A DNA stretch of 64,000 nt from Alnus glutinosa. Its lineage: Eukaryota > Streptophyta > Magnoliopsida > Fagales > Betulaceae. Position numbers and translations under genes: made by a program. The stretch lies in the NCBI RefSeq assembly GCF_958979055.1, contig NC_084896.1:7630501-7694500 (forward strand), in the 5' to 3' direction. A model generated the notes under the pieces. It was not told the origin of the DNA. It ran no database searches and saw nothing but the letters and a program-made list of their open reading frames with translations. Of the stretch, positions 24,983 through 42,200 are shown piece by piece. Positions within the stretch are counted from its first letter, which is position 1. Every line of letters begins with the position of its first letter.

Positions 24983-26705
24983 CTTGTCACATCCCACCCC
25001 ATCTCAGTAGGCTGATGTGATAGTAATATCTATCAACCCTTTGGATTTATTATTATTATTATTATTATTTAAAACAGTAGCTGATCAAAGGACTGGTAGG
25101 CACTGCCGCATGATCCTAGTGGAATGTTGTAGAATGAAGGTATGAGTATTTAGCGGATGGAGATCCACAACAATTAGTAGCAATTTAGGTAGCTATTGTG
25201 AGAGAGCCTATGTGAGACCCAACCGTCAAATAAATTTTGAGTTGCTCAACCACTTGCCCGGATAACTGAATCTCACATGGAGTCTCTCCTTAAACAGCAA
25301 GACTTGATCCGTATTTAGCATTACCCTTCTACCAAATTGTAGGTTCTTCTATAACCTGGGAATTGCATTCCACTTGATGGCCCACCATGGTTTTAAAAAC
25401 AGGCCCACATTTACTGCAACTCCAAAAAGGGCAAGGCTGGTATGGATTCTCCTGGGCCTCATGAGACTCAACATGGTCTTTTCTTGGCCCATCTTGGGAA
25501 GCAAAATAGGAGTAGGACCATAATTTACTGTAACAGCAAATTGGGTAAGCATGGCTTGGGCCAACACAACGGCATGTGGGAACCATTGAAACGATACGAC
25601 ATGTTACATCGAACAACTTAAAAAATGTAACATGTTATCGAGACATCTAAAAAGTTTTTCTTCACTTTTGAAGGGACTCTTCTTTAATAAGCCAAAAGAC
25701 AATTTTCTTTTTGACCGACATAAAACGTAAATTCTCTTTAATAACATATCATATTTTTAATAATTAATTTCAATTCAACGAACGGCCTGAATTCACTTCA
25801 AATGTAAGGATCTTGTCGGCACATATATTGAATGCATCTAACTATGCTAATCTTAGAACATTTTTTGTTTTTGTTTTTCTGAAGACTTTAAAAAGACACC
25901 GGCCAATCATCTTCTGATCAGCACAGTTGATGCTGCATGACGTTGACGCAAATACCTAATCTCATGCATTATTCTTCACAAATCTTTTCAAATAATTAAT
26001 ATATCACACTCACTTAATTACAGGCATCTTCCAATATCATAGGCTCATAGACATATAGAGATAGAGAGCTTATATTATAATAATTCTCATCTTTATATAC
26101 TTGTCCCACTTTGGTTTCTTGATGGAGGAGTGGATTCAATTTGACTTAGTGCTTGAAAATATAGCATTATCCTGTGAAGTGGGCAGATTTGTTCTTTCAA
26201 AATGGGCCCATGCCAATGAAATACAGCAAGGAGATCCCTATTTAGTGATGTGTTTTCCTTCGGCATAGTATGTAACAGTAACATGTGTTATTGGGTAGAA
26301 CATCATTATTCATTTCTTCTTTTCCAGAACAGATCGTACGTGTATCCTTTCTCCACCTATAAATCAACCAACCCTAGATGTGACATGTATTGACAACTTA
26401 ATTGGCTCATACCTTTATGTGTCAAGTCAATTGAAAAGTTAGAGGAAAATACACATCACCCTCTTGAAGTATCCACTTCAATGTTAAAAAATGGGTAATT
26501 GATCCCTCAATTTAGCCAACTTTGGTAAATAATACCTTCTGTCCATATTGTCCGCCTCTTTGGACGAAAATGAGTTTATGTGTGTTGCACGTGACCTTTT
26601 GAGATCTAGAGTTTTTCCCAATTTTCTCGATCAGCGATCAAATATGTTTCAAACAAGAATTTCATCAAGGCATTCTTAGATCGTCTCGTTCAAACAGGCT
26701 TCAAA
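24983..26705. other. Intergenic; (TTA)n at 25047-25069
   Basis: No confident gene. Reading frames on the minus strand at 25.3-25.6 kb have no recognisable domain. Confidence 0.4.
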
Positions 26706-26997
26706 CCCCCCGTTTAGTAACTCCCTCCCTTCCCCTTCCCTTCCCCTCCCCCTTACTTTCACCTTTTTCAAAAAACATCAAATTCAAAACATTCTTTACT
26801 TTTTAACTTTTTATATCACATCAATAATTTTTTATTATTATTTAAATAAAAAAATTCACTACAATACAAATTTTTTCCACTTTTTCATATAAATTCTCTC
26901 TACTTTATATCACATCAATCACTTTCTATTTTCACTCACCAAAAAGATTCTCCCATAAGGGAAGGGGAGGGGAGGGGAAGGGAATTACTAAACGGGG
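26706..26997. mobile_element. Inverted-repeat MITE with pyrimidine-rich termini, about 292 bp
   Basis: CCCCGTTTAGTAACTCCCTC at the left and GGAATTACTAAACGGGG at the right are inverted. The C/T-rich arms (TTCCCCTTCCCTTCCCCTCC) pair with GGGGAGGGGAGGGGAAGGG. The AT-rich interior (TTATTATTATTTAAATA, CACTTTTTCATATAAATTCT) matches the partial element at the right edge of the window (63755-64000). Confidence 0.75.
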
Positions 26998-28692
26998 CCT
27001 TTAGATTGAGGCATACTGGAAGTGCTTTTAATATTGATTTCGAATGGGATTCAATCGTGACTGTGATGGAGGCATTTTGGAACTTTGTAAAAACTTGATG
27101 CTTCATTCGAACTGGAGTCATCTCGTTCGAACGAGATATTAATCTCTCAATTCTAGCACTGTAATTCCACTGAACCAACCCTAGAGTTAAACCTTACTTC
27201 TCAAAATTGAATTTGCCAACTCTAAAATCTAACAAACTCTCCATTTGGAAATTCTATTACAAAACCTAATAAAAGTACAATTCAAAGAAAAATACAATGA
27301 TTGGATTTCAAAATAACCCAATCAAACCACTAAACTAGGATTTTTTTTTTCTTTTTTTTTTTTAACTTATTGATTGAAAGCCTGTCTTTCCTGAAACGTG
27401 CAGACACACATTAGCCGCATGGAGAACATGTATAATGAAAACAAAATTATCATACCATCAAATAACCAACATATCAACCAAGATCCTACTCCCCCAGACC
27501 CTCCCTGACTAGCAATTACTCCCCATTTTTGTCACAAAATGACAAACGAAAAGCATAACCAACACATTGACTTGTTTCCTTAAGGGCAAGATTTATATGC
27601 AAAGACCAAAAAAGTTATCTAATCAACTTTGATCTAATTACAAGATACCATGAAGTAGTAACACTCATAACATGTTTTATGAAACACTTGGACTCACTTC
27701 AAACAGATTAATGCATGTGCAAAGTGAATGCATGTTGAATGAATAGACAAAAACGCCAACTCAAATGAGATGAACAAGAAAATATATTATCTAAGGATGC
27801 AAAATATGCCTAAGAGATGACCAAAAACTGAAACAAACAAAATGTTAAACTTTTGAACCTGATATATATTCTCCCCCCTAACTCAATTACCCATTTTAAC
27901 TCACCAAGAAATATTAAATGCACATTTGTCAACTTTTGACACTTGACGGTTTAATGTTCAAGTAAAATGCACAATATGAGTAATATACATGTGGAGGTCC
28001 AAAAATTTAGATCCAATTTTGAACACAAGGAGCTATCATGGTACATAAACCATAAACAATGCTTTTTGTGACGTGTGAGTGTTTGACAAAAAATGAGTTT
28101 AAGACCTTAATTTTGTGAGGATGTTAGGCATCAAACATTAAACTCAAGGATAAGTACATGCTAAAGGCCAAAAGTGAAACCAAATCACTAGGACCTAGGG
28201 ACACTCGACATGCACTCCCCCTAACACCAAGCACTAAATTGTAATCCCTTTTACGATGTTCACATTTTTCAGCAATGAATGAACATTGGCTTTTTCTATA
28301 AGTACACATTGACTCCAATTTTTATCATGCAATGTTTACCTCTTACTATATCTAAGAACATTAGTTTTTGCTATTGTCCACATGTGCTATATAGAGTCAG
28401 CAGAGATATGATAGAGCAAAACAACCCTATATTTAACTAGTTTAAGGTCAATTTGATACTTAAAAAGTATTATCCCCACCTATGATTTCCCACCAAACAC
28501 TCACACATGTGGTCAAACTAAACTTTGAAATAATGCATAAGAATTGCAAGCATTATCTATACATTAATCACCACTTATGAACCATGGTGAAAATCAATCT
28601 AACACATACACAAAACCTCTTGCATAATACATATATAATGCACTTATATATGCTTACAAATTTAAACCATTTCACACAAAACAAGTCATTAT
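26998..28692. other. Intergenic, no gene recognised
   Basis: AT-rich DNA, possibly old retrotransposon debris flanking the solo LTR. I could not assign any part to a domain. Confidence 0.35.
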
Positions 28693-30243
28693 TGATAAGT
28701 GCCGAATGTTTCACATTCAAGCCCTTTAACTTTCATATGTCAATTTCTTAGCATTGTTATTTATTTGATTTTGTGTTGTTTTATTGTTTTCAGGTTTTAA
28801 ATAAACATGCAATTAATTCCATTGATTTTGGGCTTAAAGCACACTTTGAGAATACCTAGAAGATATGGTTAAGCTTAACCAATCATAATAGAAGACCTAT
28901 ATAGTGTGGTTAAGTTTAATTAAATCAAGGAAATGATTAAATCGACATTTCTCCAATAAGAGTCAAAATCAGATTGAATTCAAATTTGGATTCTACACAT
29001 GTCTCAGTATTTTGATCATAACTTTCTGCTTAAAAATTGGATTGCAATGAAATTAGTGGTGTTGGAAAACTAATATAAAATGAAACAAATATGAATGAAA
29101 TAGGTTTTTCCTAATTCGAACGTTTACTATGCTAAAATTGCTCCGCAATAAATGACCGCAAATCTGGATGAATCCTATTCCGATTTATACTAGGATTGCT
29201 TCCTAATTTGACTAAGAGACTCAAGTACAATTTTTTTGGAATTCCTAGGTCTTTTAGGGCTTGTTTGCTCCCTATAAACAGACCTTTAAGCTTTAAGATA
29301 ATGGATGTTTAGCTTTAGACAGAAAATTCTTCTTAGAGGCTTGACAAGTTGAAGAGGAGAAGAATGTAGCAGGAGGCCATCCTAGCACCAAGATGAGCGG
29401 CTAAATTCATAATAGGGTGTTAATGTAGCCATTTCCAAGTAACAATGGTTTAATTGTATTTTAATTTGAGATTTTCTATATGCAAGATGGTTGTATAACT
29501 GTGAGAATTGATCTTAATGTTTATATTCAATCATTATGAATTTCTTATCTTGTCTTAGAAAGTCTTTTATGTTTGATTGAACTCAATCCTTCATATTTTC
29601 TGTGATTATGTGAATAATTGTTATACAACGGTTTTAATTGACATATGGCCAAGAGAATTAGATAGGTCATGTCTAGGGTAAACGGATTGTACTACACCCT
29701 AATTTAGTGTAATTTAGGTAGACAGTTCGTACCAACCGAAGATGGGTTACACTATTATATTGATTGTGTGTATTTTATTAAAGACGTAGCTAATCCATAC
29801 CTAGGGAAGATGGGTCGTACCGCATCTTAGTGGTTAGGTGGACGATTTGTGTCAACCGAAGATGGATTATACTTATTCTTTAGAAGTAATTATTGACTAC
29901 TCGAATAAAGCCATGTATAATGCATAGTATGAATTTCCTTTGTTAATTTATGGTTGACTATTGTTATGCGGTGAGTGGTGAAATCAACCCCCTTATTTCT
30001 ATCTCTCATCCCTACTCTCTTTACATTTATGTCTTTTACTTTTATGTATTTATTTTTAGAAAACAAAAATCAAATCAAACATCTTTTAAATTAAGTTATA
30101 TTTAATCTCAAAAATCTTGATAAAAACACCTTCGTAGTCCTTGAGGTTAGACACCCTCAATATAGCCTTATCCTACAAGGATTTGTACTATTGCGAGTGG
30201 TAATTTTATTATTGATATTTTTGTACACAAAACGACCACATCA
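28693..30243 (+). mobile_element. Solo LTR, 1551 bp, with perfect 5-bp target duplication
   Basis: The unit begins TGATAAGTGCC and ends GACCACATCA (TG...CA). It is flanked by ATTAT on both sides (28688-28692 and 30244-30248). The 3' part (CCTTGAGGTTAGACACCCTC ... TACTATTGCGAGTGGTAATT) has the layout of plant Ty3/gypsy LTR ends. No partner LTR, primer-binding site or polyprotein adjoins it, so it most likely formed by LTR-LTR recombination. Confidence 0.75.
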
Positions 30244-30539
30244 ATTATGCACTAAAACTAGACTCCACACATTTTTTTTATTAAAAAAAATGAAACAATA
30301 AACAGACTAAAAAATAACATCAAAGTTATTAAATGCAATGCAATGCAAGACAACATGATAATGCATAATGCAACATGACATGCAAAATGCAAAAAGACAT
30401 ACCATAGGATGATGAGTGAAACTCTAAGTGCAATCTTGGATGATGAAGGAGATTCTAAGTGCAATCCTAAGGATGTGATGCAATGACCTAAGTCAATGCC
30501 AAACGATGATTATCCTCCCTCCAATGATGAATAAGGTCA

Positions 30540-32340
30540 CATTTTCTCACCCAAACCTGCTTAACGCCTGACGGTGGGTGGCACCTTGTAACTTCTAACC
30601 ATCTGGTTGTCCAAGACATCTAACCCAGCTAACACGCCTTTAATCAACATAAAAGCTCCCCCTTTTGATTATTCCTACAATAGATGATTATGATTATTCC
30701 TACACTCATTCACACGATCTTGGGGTCTCAAATTAAAACAATTTGGTCGGATTTGACCAACCTTACCACAATGGTGGCAAGTAGGGATAAAAATAAATGT
30801 AGGTTGCCTCCTAAGTAGAGGTACTAAGTTTGGACAAGGCAAATTATCACAAACAACTTTTTTTCCCTTATCGGGTTAAGAGGGAACAAACAAAATTTTT
30901 CCTTTAGTGACAGGAGGGGTATGTGAGGTAAATAGGATGGAAGATCCCACAAAATTAAAACCCAAACCTCCCTTGTCAATAATAGGTTTGTGAAAATTCA
31001 ACAAATAATCAAGTTTATCACTAGAAAAAAAATTTCAACTGATTTTTAGAAATTTCTAGATCATTCTCAAGTGACTTTATTTTATCATTCAACACACAAT
31101 TATCAGATTTCAATTGATCAATCAAATCATGTGAATCTGAAAGTTAAACAAATAAGCTTCTTTATTAAGCTTATTGTATGCAGCTTGCAAATTCACCTCC
31201 TCATCTCAATCTTCCTAGAATGATTCACTATGGTCAAATGTGTCATCCTACTAGACCCACTACCACTCCTCACAAAAACAATAATTGCCATGTAATTGTC
31301 GTTTTTATCAACATGCTCATCTGAGTGATCAAAATCTTATTAATCACTGAAAGTGGCATTCATGTAATTGTCTTTAAACCTCTTATAGTTAGGATATTCA
31401 ACCTAAACATGTCCAAATCCAGAACACTCATAGCATCTGATGACTTGAGTACTTTTCTCTCATTTACCTCTAAATTCTTTCTTTTCCTGGGAACTCCCAT
31501 CAGAGTCACCTTTGGATTTTTCAATCGCTTTGGAGGGTTTCCTATACTCACCTTTTCTAGGACACTCATAGCTACTACCCCCCACCCCCCCCAAAAAAAA
31601 AAATTATGAGATAAGCCCTTTAAAATTAATTTGTACCCCCTAAAAAATGTTCTCTTTTTTTTTTTTGAAAAAAAAAAAAAGAATTCCTTGCCTAAAATTC
31701 TAGTTTCACCCTTGATGCCCAATCCTCATCATCCATAGATTCCTCATTAGACGAGTCACTTGCTTTTTCCCTAACAGTTTCAAAGCTAAGGTCTTTTTCT
31801 TAGTCGAGGCAAGTTGAGTTCATAGGTCTGCAGGGACCCAACAAATTCTACAATAGCAGTGACTTTAGGTCTAAACCTCTCAAGTAAAGACCTCATGACC
31901 TTCCTAACAATCATATTTTCAAGAATCTTCCCACCTAGCTTGAAACTTGAGTTTACAATATCATTCAATTGAACATAAAAAACTCATCAAAAGTTTCATA
32001 CCTTTGATTCTCATCTCCTTAAACCTAGAGGTCCACATTTGAAGTTTAGAATTTTTAACAATTTTAATACCTTCATGAGTCACTTCTAGAATGTCTCATG
32101 GATCATTGGCAGATATTATTTTGAACTCTTCTTGTGAAACAACCATAAAGATAACAAGTAATCCCTTACTATTCCAATTACAAGCATTCAAGTCATCTTT
32201 AGACCACATGTCAATAACAGACATCCAAACACGTTCATCTAAGAACTTGAGGAACACTCTCATTCATACCTTCCGTTAAGCATAATTATTGCCATCAAAA
32301 TAAGGGGGACATACATAGATTGAGATTGAGCAAGAGTTAT
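30540..32340 (-). pseudogene. Decayed Ty1/copia Gag-Pol N-terminal region (SIRE-like)
   Basis: Read on the minus strand from about 32340 leftwards: a Gag (UBN2-type) stretch with SSFKLGGKILENMIVRKVMR, ERFRPKVTAI and EFVGSLQTYEL; a zinc knuckle CYECSGFGHV with a stop and Cys-to-Tyr change; a coiled-coil stretch DLIDQLKSDNCVLNDKIKSL; and a second knuckle-like CHHCGKVGQIRPNC. This order (Gag, CCHC, coiled coil, CHHCG--GHIRP-C) is that of SIRE/Maximus-type copia elements. Frameshifts, stops and an internal deletion make it inactive. No LTRs were identified. Confidence 0.75.
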
Positions 32341-33230
32341 GACAACGAGCAGTCAATGATCACACTCAAAAGTTTAATCCAAACAACTGAACCTGTATCT
32401 TATTCCAATTGAAAATTTTGTTTTAAACCCAAAGTTGTTAATCATACAATTAATCCAAACTAACAAATTGAACGGATATTATGCCAAGCACGACACATAA
32501 AATTTGCAATTATTATTTTTTTTTTAAGAAAAAACATAAAACAAATCAACACATAGATTATGATAATGAAGTGAAAACATTTTAAATAATTCTTCAACAG
32601 TTGAAATACTTGGGATGCCAATCAACCCTAAACTCCTAAAGGCATCCACAGTAGAAGACTGTGTTATAGATTGATCTTACTTACAAAAAATTTGTAACTC
32701 CTAAGACTCAATTTGAAACTCTATAAAAAGACTTGATCACCTCTCATTGCAGTGTCTTTAGAAACTCTAACATACCTTCTTCTGTATTAATCACCTTCAT
32801 GAATAAACCTTGTTCGCTACAGCCCAAGATTCTGGTAACTGTAGACTTTTTATGTGTTTTGAATAATAATAAATAAGGAGAATGATTAAACTATTTAAGG
32901 CTCAAAGGTGTTTAGAAACCTCTCAAAACAATGAAAAATAGCCTCTCAAGATTATAAAAGTCCTGACTTATGAGGCTTATATAGATGAGGAGAAACTGAA
33001 CTTTTCATCACCTGCACTAGCTATAAAATTATCATAATTTTACAGGTAGAAATGTGAGCCCACAACCCAGTAAGTTTAATCAAACTGACCATTTATAATA
33101 AGAGCTCATTTTTAGAAACTACCTCTAGCGGGTGTGCATAATAACAACTATTCCAAAGTTCTTCTAGAAAAAAGAGTTTGTCATCAAAATGTCATAGCTG
33201 ATAAAATAAACAATTTCATAGAAAAGTTTA

Positions 33231-33272
<42 letters not shown>

Positions 33273-34487
33273 ACTCTACATCCCTTAATCTTAAGCAATA
33301 AAACATTTCATAAACCATATAAAACTTAATAAATCTCATATTTTAAATAAATATGCAGATGCAATACCATTTACTTACTTTCACATTCTTTTCTTTTTTT
33401 CTCTCTTCTTTTCCTTTTCTCATTGACAAATATATCCATACTCCCACTTGACTGATGGATTTTGTTAAGCGAATACCCCTACTTAACGTGCCTAGTTGCT
33501 ACAAGTTTATGCCTCTTATAGTTTAGAGGTGTTAAGTATATAACCCTACTTAATTGTCGGGTCTCTTAGGCAACTTTATTTCACTTTCCTAACATCGGGA
33601 TATTAAGTGTATAACCACACTTAACCACCGGTACCCACATACATCATTTTATCATATCATAACATTATATTTTCTTTCACATGCAATATAATGACATTTT
33701 CACAAATTTGGTTTTCCTTTCAAATCTCATCTTTCCATAGAACATTTTCTTTTGTAAATGTCATTTCCTTTAACAAATATAAAAATTATCGAAAGTATAA
33801 TCATATTCATATGCAAAATATCATGGCTCAATAGAAATATATATCACATTCTTTTTTTAAAATAGTGCATGTCAATAAGTATTATACTTATAGCTTTGGC
33901 TTAGATTCTTGAAATGAATCCCTTGATTATGTACTTTCTCTACATTTATAATGTATCTATTAATCATTAATCTTCATTTCAAAACCTTAAGCCTTATCCA
34001 AATTCTAGGATCCTCAAATATCTCAAGAAACATTATCTCTAGACTTTATTTTTATTTTACAAAAACCTAGGCAGCATAAGTGTGCTTAACCAAATCGCAT
34101 GCATGCCCCCTTATAAAAATAATATTTAAATACTATTTTACCACACTAAGTATATTAATGCAAACTATCTTTGTTGTTACCGCAACTTCAACATTATAAC
34201 GATACAATTTTTATAACAACAATAAAGCTTTTTTCACGTAAAACTTTATACAAGCATTACTACTTTAATATTTAGAAATTTCTTTAAAAAAACAATTGGG
34301 CATCATAACGGCACTTTTATAATGTTTAACTCTTATTTTAAAATCAATTGGGCATTATAACCGTCTATAAATATATTTAACTAACTATTTAAAAAAATTT
34401 GGAATTGTAACGACGTATTAAAAACTCTATACAATTAAATAAACAAAAGTTAGATTTATAGATTATACCGAACATGATCTTGTGTAA
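32341..34487. other. Intergenic repeat debris; imperfect repeats at 33440-33640
   Basis: At 33440-33640 a unit of roughly 70-90 bp recurs about three times around GTTAAGTRTATAACC-NN-ACTTAA. The rest is AT-rich with a (TG)n(TA)n microsatellite at 33230-33272. No gene. Confidence 0.45.
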
Positions 34488-38354
<3,867 letters not shown>

Positions 38355-38696
38355 GGGAAAACTACAAAAAAAGCCCCACGAACTACCAGCTGTTTTTAAA
38401 GTAGTCCACTGAACTATCAAGTGTAGCACTATGACCCATCAAACTACGAAAAAGTACCAAAAAGACTCATTTTGTCGAAGTATTCTTATAATACCCTTGC
38501 CACGTGTCATATATTCAATTTAAAAATAATAAAATTTAAAACAATTTAAAAATTAAATTTAAAAATCAAAGAAAAATTAAAAATATTAAAAAAAACTAAA
38601 ATAAATAAAATTGAAGGGGTGGCTTCCAAAATGAGGGTGGCCGGTCCCTCAATTGACCAAAATTTGGCCCAAAGGGGTGGCTCGAGCCATCCTTTC

Positions 38697-38733
<37 letters not shown>

Positions 38734-38937
38734 TTTTAATATTTTTTTTTTTTTGAAATTTTATTAGTTTTTTAATTTAATATATTACACATGACAAGAG
38801 TATTATATGAATATTTCGATAAAATGAATATTTTTGGTACTTTTTTATAGTTTGAGGGGTCATAATGATGCGCTTGGTAGTCCAGGAGACTCCTTAAAAA
38901 ATGACAGAAGTTTAAGGGGCTTTTTTGTAATTTTACC
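38355..38937. mobile_element. Long-TIR MITE, about 583 bp, in the CYP40 promoter region
   Basis: Left end GGGAAAACTACAAAAAAAGC and right end GGGGCTTTTTTGTAATTTTA are inverted. Homology continues for about 165 bp (for example CAAACTACGAAAAAGTACCAA paired with TTGGTACTTTTTTATAGTTTG). The core carries a GGGTGGCCGG-type GC patch and a T run at 38701-38728. Long terminal inverted repeats suggest a Mutator-like origin; I could not find a convincing 9-bp target duplication. Confidence 0.75.
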
Positions 38938-39290
38938 GAGGAGTGAAATTATGGAACTACAGAGTAGCAGTGAATAGAAAGAAAAAACGACAAGAGACTG
39001 AAGAGAGAATGGCATAGCTAGGAGAAAACAAAGCTTAAACACTGTGCACGACCCACGTTTGTTTGCAAGAATGAAAAGAAATGGCCCTTGAAAAACCGAG
39101 GCGTCAGGCGTTTGAAAATTTGGCAGATTCGAGAGAAGTACATAAGTAGCTAACGGTTCGTAGGGTTCATTAACTCTCTCTTCTGTTCTGTCCTTCACTA
39201 TTCGTTGACGGAGAGAGAGAGAGAGAGAGAGAGGAGCTCGGATAAGAAGAGTCCAGAAAGAAACGAAGAAACAGAGAGAGAGAGAGAGAG

Positions 39291-42200
39291 ATGGGGAGGC
39301 CACGGTGCTATCTGGACATAAGCATAGGAGGAGAGCTGGAAGGGAGGATAGTGGTGGAGCTCTACAATGATGTGGTGCCGAAAACCGCTGAGAACTTCAG
39401 GGCTCTCTGCACCGGCGAGAAAGGCATTGGTCCAAACACTGGCGTGCCCCTTCACTACAAGGTCCTCTCTTTCTTTCTTTACATACAAATATGTGTGTGT
39501 ATGTATTTATGCATACAACTAACTGGGTCTAAGTTGTTTTCCTTTTCTCTTTTTTGTTTTGTTTTTGTTTTTGTTTTTTTTTTTCTTGGGTGATGAAAAC
39601 ACGGTCTGTTCTTGATCATAGAGGAAAGTGATAGGGTTTTTGTTTTAGAGTGTATGGTGATTATGAATTTCAAGGGTATTTATAATTATGCCTATCTATT
39701 GTTTTTGTATACATATGTGCTTTTGTGTGGATGTATATGTAGTTGGGGATTTTTTCTGGTCTAGTATATGTATTTTGGGCTGAAAGCTAGCTTTGTCGTT
39801 TTGTTGTGAGATGAAGGGTGGTGTCCTTGGTGATAGAGTAAGATGACTTTTTCTTTTTTCTTTTTTTTCTCCTGCGGGGGGGGGGGGGGGGGGGGGGACG
39901 GCGGCTGTTTAGCTTCTGTAAATCTCTGCAGTCTGTGGAAACTGAGGTTATATTTTTGTTTAGGTGATGAAGTGGTTTTCATGGCCTTAATTACGGAAAG
40001 AAGCGATGCGCTTTTGGATGTGTTTAGCTGATGATTTCTCACAACTTCAATGCACAAAGTTCCTCTTTATCTTGTAATTGTTATTTCAAGGGGTAAATTT
40101 TTGAAAATGCCTTTAGTATTTGAGACTCGTTGAAAAGAAATTATTTGAGACTTTGCTGAATGAACTTCTATTCACCTATAATTGTCAGAAAAAGAAAAGC
40201 CTCATTTTCTTTTTGTGGGCTGCTTTGGCTATTCCTGTGCACTTAAGAGCGCCTTACGCTTTTTTAATAAAACTTTATTACTTATCAAAAAAAAAAAAAA
40301 AAAGCCTCATTTGCCAACGCCTTCTCTCTTTGCTTTTTTCTTTCAACCAAAAAAGTAAAAACATTAACGAACAACTTTAAACACAAGATACTTACAAAAA
40401 AATCAAAATTACTTTTACCTTTACGTCACATTAGAATACTTTTTCAACCAAAAAAAGATAAAAGCACATTCTAAAAAATGTTATCAAATGAGATCAAAGC
40501 TCTTTTCAACTGTAGACTGTAGCTGATGGAAACAAGTCTCAGCAGGCCACATAAAGAAGCATGAACATGTGAAGGTGACTGTCAATATGCAAAAACTGTG
40601 GAAAACTAGATAAGGCCCTGTAGACTGTCACTGGCCTGTGCTTGAAAGATAAAGGCAATGTTCCTATTGCTATTTTGTATGAGAAAATGCTGACTGAATT
40701 TAAGGATAGCTTTTCAAGGTAGTGTTCTTAATTTAATATGCGTTGGCATAAATGAAAATCTCCGTGCTTTTCATTGGCACCAACACAGGGTATCAAAATA
40801 TCTTAGTGTTTTGGGCTTGGCTTAGGTTGCAGTGAGATGGGCGGGGTTGTAGTAGATCATTGTCTTTTTTTCTTGTTCAGTTCTTTCTGGTCTAGAAGTT
40901 TGGGCAATCTAGAGACTCGTAGCTTATCATTTCTGGCATAAAATAGAAAACTCACATTGTTCTCTTTCCTCACAAACTGCTTTATTTATTTGTATACCCT
41001 TGTTTGTATTTGCTTTTTGAAGGGCTCAGTGATGATTATCTTAATTGATTTCCAATAAATGAATGTTATCATTCCAGGGAACCCGTTTTCATCGTGTTGT
41101 TAAAAGCTTTATGGTGCAAGGTGGAGATACCTCTGCTGGTGATGGCACGGGGGGAGAATCTATCTATGGCTTGAAATTTGAAGACGAGAATTTTGAATTA
41201 AAGCATGAAAGGAAAGGAATGTTATCTATGGCTAATTCCGGTCCTAACACAAATGGGTCTCAGTTTTTCATCACGACAACTCGCACTTCTCATCTAGATG
41301 GAAAACATGTTGTGTTTGGGAAGGTAGTTAAAGGAATGGGAGTGGTGCGATCAATTGAGCATGTTACAATTGATGGTGACCGTCCTACTGCTGATGTCAT
41401 AATTGTGGACTGTGGAGAAAATCTTGAGGGGGCAGATGATGGAATATCTAATTTTTTCAAAGACGGTGATACTTATCCTGATTGGCCAGCTGACCTTGAC
41501 GAGAGCCCAAACGAGCTCTCCTGGTGGATGAATGCTGTTGATTCTATAAAGTCTTTTGGCAATGAGCATTACAAGGTAAAGGTTGTCAGTTGCGCTTCAG
41601 GTTAATGATTATTTTATTATACTTTAGAGAGACTTTTAGTTGAAATATAAATTATCAAGATGGGAAGGGAATTTGGTAAAACCAGTTTTTGTTAGTGGTG
41701 TTCAGTGGCTTCATTTTCTTTTCTTTTTTTGGTTAAAAATCTTTCCTGCGTTTTACGACACTATGAATTACCTTTTACAGAAACAAGACTATAAGATGGC
41801 TCTTAGAAAGTATCGGAAGGCTTTACGCTATCTGGATATCTGCTGGGAGAAAGAAGGAATTGATGAAGGTGAGCTATCACTTTTCTCATAGAGTTTATTT
41901 ATGCACTGAGGATGATCTGAAAAATTTAGCAGTTACACATGCCTCAATTTTGATTGCATGCTTTATTTCTTCTGACTGCAGAGAAGTGTTCATGTTTGAG
42001 AAAGACAAAGTCACAGATTTTCACTAACAGCTCTGTAAGTCATATTTTCACTATATGATTGTTGATAATGACAATTGATCTGTTTACTTGTTAAAGTGAA
42101 CAGGATACTAGAATTTGGCTGTGGGAATGATTGGTCAATAAAAATATATGTTAATGCTAAGTAAACCTGGGCCAATTTTGTCATGAACTCCTGATTATTT

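Noticed and set aside
25329-25616. 95-codon minus-strand frame with several cysteines
   Set aside because: No zinc-finger spacing or homologous pattern; overlapping frames are equally open, which argues against coding.
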